Positions 1 through 5,106 of a stretch of DNA of 10,512 nt are shown here, piece after piece. The translations under genes were made by a program, and so were the position numbers. The stretch is from positions 1 to 10,512 of the forward strand of contig CALBDV010000084.1 in assembly GCA_937927565.1 (NCBI GenBank). Direction: 5' to 3'. How positions within the stretch are numbered: the first letter of the stretch is position 1; every line of letters starts with the position of its first letter. The notes beneath the pieces were generated by a model. The model was not told the origin of the DNA. It saw only the letters and a program-made list of their open reading frames with translations, and did not search any database. Source of the DNA: an uncultured Holophagales bacterium (GTDB lineage: Bacteria; Acidobacteriota; Thermoanaerobaculia; UBA5066).

Positions 1-229
1 CGCCCTCCTGCCGGAGCTGCACCAGGGCCTCGATGCCGTTCAGGTGGGGCATGGCGATGTCGGCGACGATGACGTCCGGACGGAGCGTCCGGGCCGCCTC
101 GACCAGGGCACGACCGTCCTCCACCACGTCGACGAGGTCGAACTCCGGGGCGAGAAGGCTCTTCAGCCCTTCCGCCACGAGGCGGTGGTCGTCGGCGAGG
201 AGGACTCGCGGGCGCCGGGGAAGGCTCAT
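1..229 (-). CDS. Response regulator, receiver domain (NarL/FixJ-type), partial
   Basis: Only the first 76 residues lie in the window; the rest runs off the left edge. The reading from ATG at 229 opens with VLLADDHRLVAEGL, the usual first strand and helix of a NarL/FixJ receiver domain. The acidic pair is D13-D14 and the phospho-acceptor is D57 in VADIAMPHLNG, followed by GIEALVQLR. A sensor histidine kinase would phosphorylate D57. Family practice predicts a C-terminal LuxR-type helix-turn-helix, but it is not visible, so DNA binding is inferred. The only purine-rich stretch upstream is GGGGATAA, about nine bases from ATG, so the ribosome site is weak. The start lies three bases from the start of the divergent barrel gene, so the regulator might control that gene; nothing in the sequence proves this. 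Confidence 0.93.
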   Translation of the reverse strand, partial: MSLPRRPRVLLADDHRLVAEGLKSLLAPEFDLVDVVEDGRALVEAARTLRPDVIVADIAMPHLNGIEALVQLRQEG

Positions 230-232
230 CGT

Positions 233-955
233 GTGATTATCCCCGGGTTGGCCGGGATCTTCCGCCGGGTCGCGCTCGCCGCCTTCCTCCTGAGCGGCAC
301 CGCCCGGGCCGGCGACCCCACCGAGCTCTGGCCGGAGCTGAACCTCTACAAGCGCCTCGGGCCGACGACACGGCTCTACTTCGTGGCGGCGTACGCCGAG
401 GGCAAGGAGTCGGAGCTCAGGACCCTGGACGTCGCCGGCTATTTCGACCTGACGTTCGAGCCGTTCACGCGGGGCCTCCCCATCGGGGAGGGGAGGCGGC
501 ACCAGGCCGACTGGCGACAGAAGCGGTACGCCTGGCTCCGCCTCGGCTACGACCACGTCTTCAAGCAGGAGGGCGAGACGACGTCCGTCCCCGAGGACCG
601 GGGCATCGTCGCGGTCCACGGGAGGGCCTACCTGCCGGAGGGGATCCTCTTCGAGGCCCGCGGGCGCGCCGACCTGCGCTGGATCGGAGGGGACTACTCG
701 ACCCGGTACCGCGCGCGGGGAGAGCTCAACCGCGACTTCGACGTCCTCGGGCACGTGACGAACGTCTACCTCCAGGCGGAGGCCTTCTACGACACGCGCT
801 ACGACGGCTGGGCCCGGGAGCTCTACCAGGTCGGCGCCGAGGTCACGCTCGGCGAGCACTTCCGCGTGGAGCCCTCGATCGCGCGGCAGATCGACCGTCT
901 CCCCGAGAGGTCCGGCCTCTGGGCGTTCGCGATCGTCGCGCGCTGGTACTACTGA
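233..955 (+). CDS. Exported barrel-like protein, DUF2490-like
   Basis: A protein of 240 residues read from GTG at 233. GGGGAAGG lies eight bases before this start. TTG at 248 is a possible alternative that keeps the same signal peptide. Residues 1-26 form a Sec signal (RR, then ALAAFLLSGTARA) with likely cleavage after ARA. The mature part starts GDPTELWPELNLYKRLGP and consists of alternating aromatic/polar strands such as RLYFVAAY, YAWLRLGYDHVF, VYLQAEAFYDTRY and the final WAFAIVARWYY, whose aromatic end fits an outer-membrane barrel targeting signal. The opening W-E-L-N-L-Y-K pattern and length fit the DUF2490 group of uncharacterised secreted barrel proteins; the assignment is by pattern only. 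No enzymatic motif is visible. The reading frame is open back to 44, but that part overlaps the response regulator antisense and is not coding. Confidence 0.72.
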   Translation: MIIPGLAGIFRRVALAAFLLSGTARAGDPTELWPELNLYKRLGPTTRLYFVAAYAEGKESELRTLDVAGYFDLTFEPFTRGLPIGEGRRHQADWRQKRYAWLRLGYDHVFKQEGETTSVPEDRGIVAVHGRAYLPEGILFEARGRADLRWIGGDYSTRYRARGELNRDFDVLGHVTNVYLQAEAFYDTRYDGWARELYQVGAEVTLGEHFRVEPSIARQIDRLPERSGLWAFAIVARWYY

Positions 956-1070
956 GCGAAATCAGGTCCGACCGCCCGGCGATCTCCCGATCGACGCGCC
1001 CGGCGACGTCGATGTCCCCGAGGAGCGAGCGCCCCCCTGCGCCGTTCCAGGACCTTCGGCACGGGGCTCG

Positions 1071-1099
1071 TTGACAGGCTTTGTAGGAATTCATACTCT
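1071..1099 (+). promoter_or_regulatory. Sigma-70-type promoter of vapBC
   Basis: A perfect TTGACA lies at 1071-1076. After a 17-base spacer, TACTCT (1094-1099) is a 3/6 match to the -10 box. CATACT (1092-1097) is a 4/6 match at the shorter 15-base spacing. This AT-richer stretch stands out in otherwise very GC-rich DNA. Either -10 places the transcription start within about three bases of the vapB ATG at 1106, and there is no Shine-Dalgarno at normal distance, so the transcript may be leaderless. Confidence 0.7.
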
Positions 1100-1110
1100 T
1101 TTGGTATGAA
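1090..1110. promoter_or_regulatory. Inverted-repeat operator over the vapB start
   Basis: TTCATAC (1090-1096) and GTATGAA (1104-1110) form a perfect 7-bp inverted repeat with a 7-base spacer, centred on position 1100. It covers the -10 region and the vapB start codon. AbrB-fold antitoxins usually bind such palindromes in their own promoters as dimers, with toxin as co-repressor, so this is the likely autoregulatory site. Binding is inferred; the repeat itself is seen. Confidence 0.65.
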
Positions 1111-1360
1111 AACGAGTGCGATCGTCAGCGAGAAGGGGCAGGTCACGATCCCGAAGAAGCTGCGCGCGCGGCTCGGGCTGACCGCGGGGACCGTGCTGGT
1201 GTTCGAAGAGCGAGAGGGCACGCTCGTCGCGTCGCGCGCGGTCGCCGAGGATTCGATCCGCAGCCTCGTCGGCCTGGGTGAGCGGCGCGGGGTCGACGTC
1301 GATCGCTGGCTCGCGGCGTCGCGCGGACCGGCCTGGTCGCGGGAGCGCGACGGGAGATGA
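1106..1360 (+). CDS. vapB: VapB-type antitoxin, AbrB/SpoVT DNA-binding domain
   Basis: An 84-residue protein. Residues 3-45 read TSAIVSEKGQVTIPKKLR, then ARLGLTAGTVLVFEEREG: the swapped-hairpin AbrB/MazE/SpoVT DNA-binding fold with its diagnostic KGQVTIPK motif. The remaining 35 or so residues (SIRSLVGLGERRGVDVDRWL onward) would wrap the toxin and block its active site, as in other VapB proteins. The product should neutralise VapC and repress the shared promoter. The stop codon overlaps the vapC start in ATGA (1357-1360), so the two are translationally coupled. ATG at 1106 is the only good start; it has no Shine-Dalgarno and lies about at the predicted transcription start. Length is normal for the family. 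Confidence 0.92.
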   Translation: MKTSAIVSEKGQVTIPKKLRARLGLTAGTVLVFEEREGTLVASRAVAEDSIRSLVGLGERRGVDVDRWLAASRGPAWSRERDGR

Positions 1361-1767
1361 TCACGGCGCTCGATTCGTCGGTCCTGCTCGACGTCCTCCT
1401 CGAGGACCCCCGGCACCGGGAAAGCTCTCTTTCCGCCCTCGTCGCCGCCCATGCCGCGGGGGCCCTCGTCGCCTGCCCGGTGGTCTGGAGCGAGGTTCGG
1501 GCCGCGCTCCGCGAGCCGGACCGGATCGGCGAGCACCTCGGAGCGGCCGGGATCCGGTTCGATCCGTTCGACGAGGCCTGTGCCGACCTCGCCGGCGACC
1601 TCTGGCACGCCTACCGGCGCGAGGGGGGTAAGAGGGAACACCTGATCCCCGACTTCCTCGTCGGCGCTCACGCGAGGGTCCGGGCCGACCGCCTTCTGGC
1701 CCGCGATCGCGGCTTCTTCAGGCGCCGCTTCGAGGGACTGACCGTGATCGACCCCTCGCGCCCGTAG
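1357..1767 (+). CDS. vapC: VapC-type toxin, PIN-domain ribonuclease
   Basis: A 136-residue single PIN domain. The expected metal-binding acidic residues are all present: D6 in ALDSSVLLDVL, E46 in WSEVRAAL, D99 in LIPDFLVGAHA and D117 in ARDRGFFRRRF. PIN toxins are Mg2+-dependent endoribonucleases that cut tRNA or rRNA when freed from antitoxin; the target cannot be read from the sequence. The gene starts inside the vapB stop codon. Its nearest purine-rich site is either a GGGAG 11 bases upstream or one directly abutting the ATG, so translation probably depends on coupling. With all four acidic residues and full length it looks intact and active. Confidence 0.93.
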   Translation: MITALDSSVLLDVLLEDPRHRESSLSALVAAHAAGALVACPVVWSEVRAALREPDRIGEHLGAAGIRFDPFDEACADLAGDLWHAYRREGGKREHLIPDFLVGAHARVRADRLLARDRGFFRRRFEGLTVIDPSRP

Positions 1768-1790
1768 GTCGTCCTCGCGGCGCAGGTCGA

Positions 1791-1815
1791 GAGCGGGACG
1801 CACCCCGTCTCGATC
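1791..1815. terminator. Candidate bidirectional hairpin between convergent modules
   Basis: CGGGACG (1794-1800) and CGTCTCG (1806-1812) can form a 7-bp stem with one G-U pair and a 5-base loop (CACCC). Two more pairs are possible outside one mismatch. It lies in the 54-base gap between the vapC stop and the nucleotidyltransferase stop, where a shared terminator is expected. There is no U-tract on either strand, so intrinsic termination is uncertain. Confidence 0.33.
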
Positions 1816-1821
1816 CTCCCG

Positions 1822-2328
1822 TCAGCCCTGCGGTGCTTTCCGCCCGGCCAGGAGCGCCTGCAGGAACCGCCGGTCGACGGCGTCCTTCTCCCGGACGGTG
1901 CGTTTCAGCTTCAGCAGGAGGGCGGGCGACGCGAACGGCACCTCCACTCCGTGCAGGGTCGCCCATTCCACCGACCTGGCTGCTTCCGCGTACTCGACTC
2001 CGCAGGCGCTCTTCATGAGGTCGACCACGACCTCGTCCGCGACCCGGACGACGACGTAGCGCTCGAGGTCCGCCGGCTGGACCTCCCGGACTGCCTGGTC
2101 CGGCAGCACCGACAGGGCCTCCCGGACCTTCTCGACGTTCTCCGGCGATGCGTCGACGAGGAGGTCGATGTCCTCGGTGGCGCGGACGAAGCCGGCGTGG
2201 ATGACCGCCATCCCGCCGACGACGACGTACCGCGCGCCACGTTCGTTCAGCGCGCGGCAGATCTTCAGGAGGTCTTCGAGGAGGGGCGGACGCGACTCGA
2301 GGGCCGCGCCATCATCCGGATCGACCAT
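1822..2328 (-). CDS. Nucleotidyltransferase-fold protein (MNT/AbiEii-like)
   Basis: A protein of 168 residues. YVVVGGMAVIHAGFVRATEDIDLLV (residues 34-58) is the polymerase-beta-type nucleotidyltransferase signature: G38-G39, then D53 and D55 in TEDIDLL, with a third acidic residue D103 in VVVDLM. A later K-D-x-x-D (148-152, REKDAVDRRFL) is usual in this clade. Relatives include AbiEii/MNT toxins, which transfer nucleotides to tRNA or to a partner protein, and many uncharacterised single-domain transferases; the substrate here is unknown. ATG at 2328 is chosen because GAGGAG lies eight bases upstream; the frame is open to 2541 but that extension is low-complexity antisense-like sequence. The first 64 bases overlap the end of a small upstream gene, so the two are probably coupled. 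It faces vapBC tail to tail. Confidence 0.88.
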   Translation of the reverse strand: MVDPDDGAALESRPPLLEDLLKICRALNERGARYVVVGGMAVIHAGFVRATEDIDLLVDASPENVEKVREALSVLPDQAVREVQPADLERYVVVRVADEVVVDLMKSACGVEYAEAARSVEWATLHGVEVPFASPALLLKLKRTVREKDAVDRRFLQALLAGRKAPQG

Positions 2329-2495
2329 GCCTGGCTCTCCTCGAAGCTCTCGAAGCGGTGGACGCCCCGAGGCAGAAAGGGGCGGTCTCCACGCAGGTCG
2401 ACGACGAGCCGCAAGAGACCGGCGGCCTTCTCGAGACCGGCACCCGTCGTGCGCCGGCGCCCGACCTGCTTGAGCTGAAGGGAGCTTGCCTTCAC
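2265..2495 (-). CDS. Small hypothetical protein, putative partner of the nucleotidyltransferase
   Basis: A 76-residue reading from GTG at 2495, ending in TGA at 2265-2267. I recognise no named family. The centre reads GLLRLVVDLRGDRPFLPRG and then VHRFESFEESQAWSIRMMAR; the R-F-x-S-F-E-E-x-x-x-W stretch resembles short unnamed proteins I have seen in front of nucleotidyltransferase genes, and looks like real protein rather than antisense noise. The N-terminal 20 residues are basic and Gln/Lys-rich. Its last 21 codons overlap the nucleotidyltransferase start in another frame, and that gene's ribosome site lies inside this one. The most likely role is an antitoxin or accessory subunit of the transferase; this is inference from position. 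The start is uncertain: GTG has GGAAG directly abutting it and a possible -10 (TATCAT) six bases upstream. Confidence 0.6.
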   Translation of the reverse strand: MKASSLQLKQVGRRRTTGAGLEKAAGLLRLVVDLRGDRPFLPRGVHRFESFEESQAWSIRMMARPSSRVRPSSKTS

Positions 2496-2501
2496 CTTCC
2501 A

Positions 2502-2507
2502 ATGATA
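2502..2507 (-). promoter_or_regulatory. Possible -10 box of the small gene / nucleotidyltransferase pair
   Basis: On the minus strand TATCAT (5/6 match to TATAAT) stands alone in GC-rich sequence, six bases before the GTG at 2495. A transcript would then start at about the GTG itself. No convincing -35 is seen 16-18 bases upstream (GGGCCG there), so confidence is low. Confidence 0.3.
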
Positions 2508-2529
2508 CAGGCCCGCTCCCGGCCCGGCC

Positions 2530-2550
2530 CGCGGCCGCCATGCCGCCGCG
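2530..2550. terminator. GC-rich hairpin after the SulP operon
   Basis: CGCGGC (2530-2535) and GCCGCG (2545-2550) form a perfect 6-bp stem with a 9-base loop, about 17 bases past the stop of the last gene of the minus-strand operon. There is no U-tract on that strand, so its role as terminator is only positional. Confidence 0.28.
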
Positions 2551-2566
2551 TTTCCCGGTCCTCCCG

Positions 2567-3184
2567 TCAGAACTCCACGCCGAGCGAGACGACGACCCAG
2601 GGATCGTCGTCGGGGTTCATCACGTAGCCGGTGAGGGTCGCCGGTCCCCAGGTGAAGCCCGCGAGCAGCCCCCGCTGGATGTCGCGGTCGGTCTCGTAGG
2701 CCCGCGTCCTCTGGGTCGCGAGGCCGAGACGGACCCACTCCGCGGGCGACACGGTCAGCTCGGACCAGTTGTAGAAGAAGTCCCCCTCCGAGCCCTCGAG
2801 GTCGAAGACGTACTCGCCCTCGCTGTAGAGCTGGAGCGACTTCCAGGTCAGCGAGCCCTTGTACCCCGGTGCGATCCCGTCGACGTCGCCGAAGACGAAG
2901 CCGGCCATCGGCGTGACTTCCCACTCGAGGGTCTTCCCGCCGGAGAACGTCGCGCCGGCCCAGACCGAGCCCGTGTCGAGCGCCTCGTACTGGTAGCGCG
3001 CCTGGAGGTGGAGCTTCCCGCGGTCGGCCGTCACGATGCCGATGCCGAAGTCGTCGGCGTCCGGGAGGAAGTAGGCGTAGCCGGAGGCCGTGAACGACCA
3101 CCCTCCTTCGCCGCCCGGGGCCGGCTGGGCGAGCGCCGGGGCGGCGAGAACGAGCGTGAAGACCGCGAGGAGCAGCGGTTTCAC
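2567..3184 (-). CDS. Secreted outer-membrane beta-barrel protein, unknown function
   Basis: A 205-residue protein from GTG at 3184, with GGAGG six bases upstream. Residues 1-20 (KPLLLAVFTLVLAAPALAQ) are a clear signal peptide with cleavage after ALA. The mature chain is a run of amphipathic strands: WSFTASGYAYFLP, LHLQARYQYEAL, VWAGATFSGG, LQLYSEGEYVFDL, WVRLGLATQRTRAYE. It ends in VVVSLGVEF, a terminal Phe typical of outer-membrane barrels. At about ten strands it is a small barrel. FFYNWSELTVSP and TDRDIQRGLLAGF look like family signatures, but I cannot name the family. It starts two bases after the stop of the VIT-like gene, so it is the last gene of the SulP operon. A diffusion channel or accessory for that system is possible but unproven. 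Confidence 0.8.
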   Translation of the reverse strand: MKPLLLAVFTLVLAAPALAQPAPGGEGGWSFTASGYAYFLPDADDFGIGIVTADRGKLHLQARYQYEALDTGSVWAGATFSGGKTLEWEVTPMAGFVFGDVDGIAPGYKGSLTWKSLQLYSEGEYVFDLEGSEGDFFYNWSELTVSPAEWVRLGLATQRTRAYETDRDIQRGLLAGFTWGPATLTGYVMNPDDDPWVVVSLGVEF

Positions 3185-3186
3185 GC

Positions 3187-3876
3187 TCAGCCTCCGAGCG
3201 CCATCGTGAGGCTGACGAGCGCCGCGCCGAGGAGGACCATCACGATCCCCGTGGCCCACGGCCGGGCGTTCGCGAGGCGGCCGAACGCGTAGCCCATCAC
3301 GAACATCATCGCGACGGCGATGGCGTTCGACACCCGCAGCGCGAGCATCGCGTCGCGCATGAAGACGAACGGCAGGACGACCGGGATCGTCGAGCAGACG
3401 ACGAGGAGGAAGACGGCCGCGGCGCCCCTCCAGTCCTCGGCGTGGAGCCGGGGTCCGCTCGGCGGCTCGGCCATCCCGACGAGGTGGTGCCGGACCCTCT
3501 CGAGGGCGTCCTCCGTCAAAGCGACGGCGACGGCGGGAGGAATCGCGTCCGCGATCGCCCGACGGCCCGCCTCGGGCGTCGCGGCGCGGCGGACCTCCCG
3601 GAGCGTGTTCGCCCTCTGCGCCCGCTCGGTGAGGCATCCCATGAGGTACATGATCGCGTCGATCAGACCCCACGCCAGGTTGCACCCGATCGCGCCGACG
3701 AGCATCGCGCGGATCTCCGCTCTGCCCGACTCGGCGGCGCTCAGCGACCCGGTGAACGTGAGGACCATGATCAGTCCGAAGAGGACCTCGGAGACCCGGT
3801 CGATCGGCTCGAGGGCCCGCTTCGGCCCCCGCTCGTCCCCGTCTGCGGACGCGCTTCCTTCTCGCCCCTGCTCCAT
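3187..3876 (-). CDS. VIT1/CCC1-like integral membrane protein
   Basis: A 229-residue protein from ATG at 3876, with GAGGAGGA four bases upstream. Five hydrophobic segments are seen at about 30-47, 58-80, 151-173, 178-199 and 207-227, the count expected of VIT1/CCC1 metal transporters. The first two read VSEVLFGLIMVLTFTGSL and GAIGCNLAWGLIDAIMYLM, patterns of a divergent VIT-like branch. The classic iron transporters carry out Fe2+/Mn2+ efflux or storage. Here the usual SDG-start motif and a full metal-binding helical domain are absent; instead residues 82-150 form a short charged cytoplasmic loop (ALTEDALERVRHHLVGM). So metal transport is possible but not shown. It follows the Omp85-like gene by 51 bases and is followed at two bases by a barrel gene. 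Confidence 0.72.
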   Translation of the reverse strand: MEQGREGSASADGDERGPKRALEPIDRVSEVLFGLIMVLTFTGSLSAAESGRAEIRAMLVGAIGCNLAWGLIDAIMYLMGCLTERAQRANTLREVRRAATPEAGRRAIADAIPPAVAVALTEDALERVRHHLVGMAEPPSGPRLHAEDWRGAAAVFLLVVCSTIPVVLPFVFMRDAMLALRVSNAIAVAMMFVMGYAFGRLANARPWATGIVMVLLGAALVSLTMALGG

Positions 3877-3927
3877 CCGTTCCTCCTCGATTTCAGCCGC
3901 GCACGGCGCCGGCCAGCCGGTCCGTCC

Positions 3928-5106
3928 TCAGAACGAGCTGCCCGCCACGACGTAGATCGCGTATTCCTCCGGGCCCTTCGCCACGTCGACCCCCGCCTGG
4001 AGGCCGAGGCGCCTCGCGAGGAGGTAGCGAAAGCCGACGCCGCCGGCGTTCACGCTCTCACCCTCCTTCGAGAGGCCCGAGGCGTCGTCCGTCCACCCCA
4101 CCCCGCCGAAAGCGACGAGCCACCACCGCTTCCAGACGTTCCAGCGCACCTCGCCGTCGACCGAGGCCGCCGTTTCGCCCTGGTAGCGCATGACCGGAAT
4201 TCCCTTCAGCGAGATGAACGGGAGCGCGTAGAAGGGCGGATCTCCCGAGACCCCCTGCGCCTGCAGGCGAACGGCGAGGACGAGGCGCGGCTTCGGGTCC
4301 CAGTAGGAGCGCGCCGTGACGCTGTACCGCTCGTAGTCGTTGTCGCCGCCGATCCACGAGCCGAGGAACATCGCGGAGGCCTTCACGTTGAAGCCGCTGC
4401 TCGGCGTCAGCGTGTTGTCCCGGGCGTCCCATTCGACGAAGGGACCGAGGCCCGCCTCGGTCGAGTCGAACTCGGCCTTCGGGATACCGGCGGGCGCCTC
4501 CGGCAGCTCGAAGCTCACCGTCTGGTCGAACCAGAGGAACCGGAGCCCGGCGAAGAGATCGGTTTTGCCGACACGGCGACCGAGCTCCTGGTAGATCGTC
4601 CACCCGTCCATGTTGAACCCGAAGGCGCGGCCGTTCTGCCCGTAATAGTCGAGGGTTGGCGAAAGCCACCCGGCGGCCGCCTTGTAGCGCCACCGGTCGC
4701 CCTTCCAATGGCCGATGTAGGCGCCGAGCACGGCCCAGGTCCCGTTCTCGGTCAGGCCCCCGCCCAGCACCGCGACGTCGGGAGGGACCGGCCTCCCGCT
4801 CGCGCCCGGCGGGGCCTTCAGGGCGCCCGCGAGGCCTCCCCCGCTGAAATGAACGAGCGCCACGGCGGCGCCGAAGCCGACGGCCGGCTCGGTGATCGGC
4901 GAGACGAGGGGGAGGACGCCGGTCCGCGTCGCGAGCCAGCCGCTCAGGTCGATGGCGCCGTCTTCGGGGTCGCGGAAGAACGACGGCCTGGCTGCCGAGG
5001 GCTCCTCCGCCGCGACCGAAGGCGCCCGCAGGAGGGCGAGGAGGACGAGGAGGCCCTGGAGCCGCCACCGAAAACGCCGGGCATCGGTCCTCCGGTCTCT
5101 CCGCAT
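3928..5106 (-). CDS. Omp85/BamA-type surface antigen barrel protein, without POTRA domains
   Basis: A 392-residue protein. Residues 14-33 are a signal peptide (LQGLLVLLALLRAPSVAA). The rest is one 16-strand-like barrel of the bacterial surface antigen (D15) type: the FVEWDARDNTLTPSSGF block (223-239) matches the family's D-x-R-D-N-x-x-x-P-x-x-G signature, and GIPVMRYQGE (302-311) corresponds to the conserved loop-6 arginine motif, though with M-R-Y-Q in place of the usual V-R-G-F/Y. It ends VAGSSF with terminal Phe. There is room for no POTRA repeat (only about 20 mature residues precede the first strands), so it is unlikely to be an assembly factor and more likely an outer-membrane channel or enzyme-linked barrel. 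Its ATG shares one base with the SulP stop (TGATG), and GGAGG lies four bases upstream: tight coupling to the permease. Confidence 0.86.
   Translation of the reverse strand: MRRDRRTDARRFRWRLQGLLVLLALLRAPSVAAEEPSAARPSFFRDPEDGAIDLSGWLATRTGVLPLVSPITEPAVGFGAAVALVHFSGGGLAGALKAPPGASGRPVPPDVAVLGGGLTENGTWAVLGAYIGHWKGDRWRYKAAAGWLSPTLDYYGQNGRAFGFNMDGWTIYQELGRRVGKTDLFAGLRFLWFDQTVSFELPEAPAGIPKAEFDSTEAGLGPFVEWDARDNTLTPSSGFNVKASAMFLGSWIGGDNDYERYSVTARSYWDPKPRLVLAVRLQAQGVSGDPPFYALPFISLKGIPVMRYQGETAASVDGEVRWNVWKRWWLVAFGGVGWTDDASGLSKEGESVNAGGVGFRYLLARRLGLQAGVDVAKGPEEYAIYVVAGSSF

Noticed and set aside
44..232. N-terminal extension of the barrel protein from ATG at 44
   Set aside because: It is antisense to the response regulator receiver domain, which is well matched, and would bury the signal peptide.
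973..1006. A 10-bp direct repeat (CGCCCGGCGA) 24 bases apart, with a small CGATC/GATCG hairpin between
   Set aside because: It is short, GC-only and unsupported by any other signal; it is too likely by chance at this base composition to call an operator or terminator.
949..1803. A 284-codon frame on the minus strand
   Set aside because: It runs antisense to both vapB and vapC, whose motifs are unmistakable, and shows no recognisable domain.
2496..2566. A further small gene between the barrel stop and the 76-residue gene
   Set aside because: The 71-base gap has no start codon with ribosome site; it holds only a GC hairpin and the possible -10 box.
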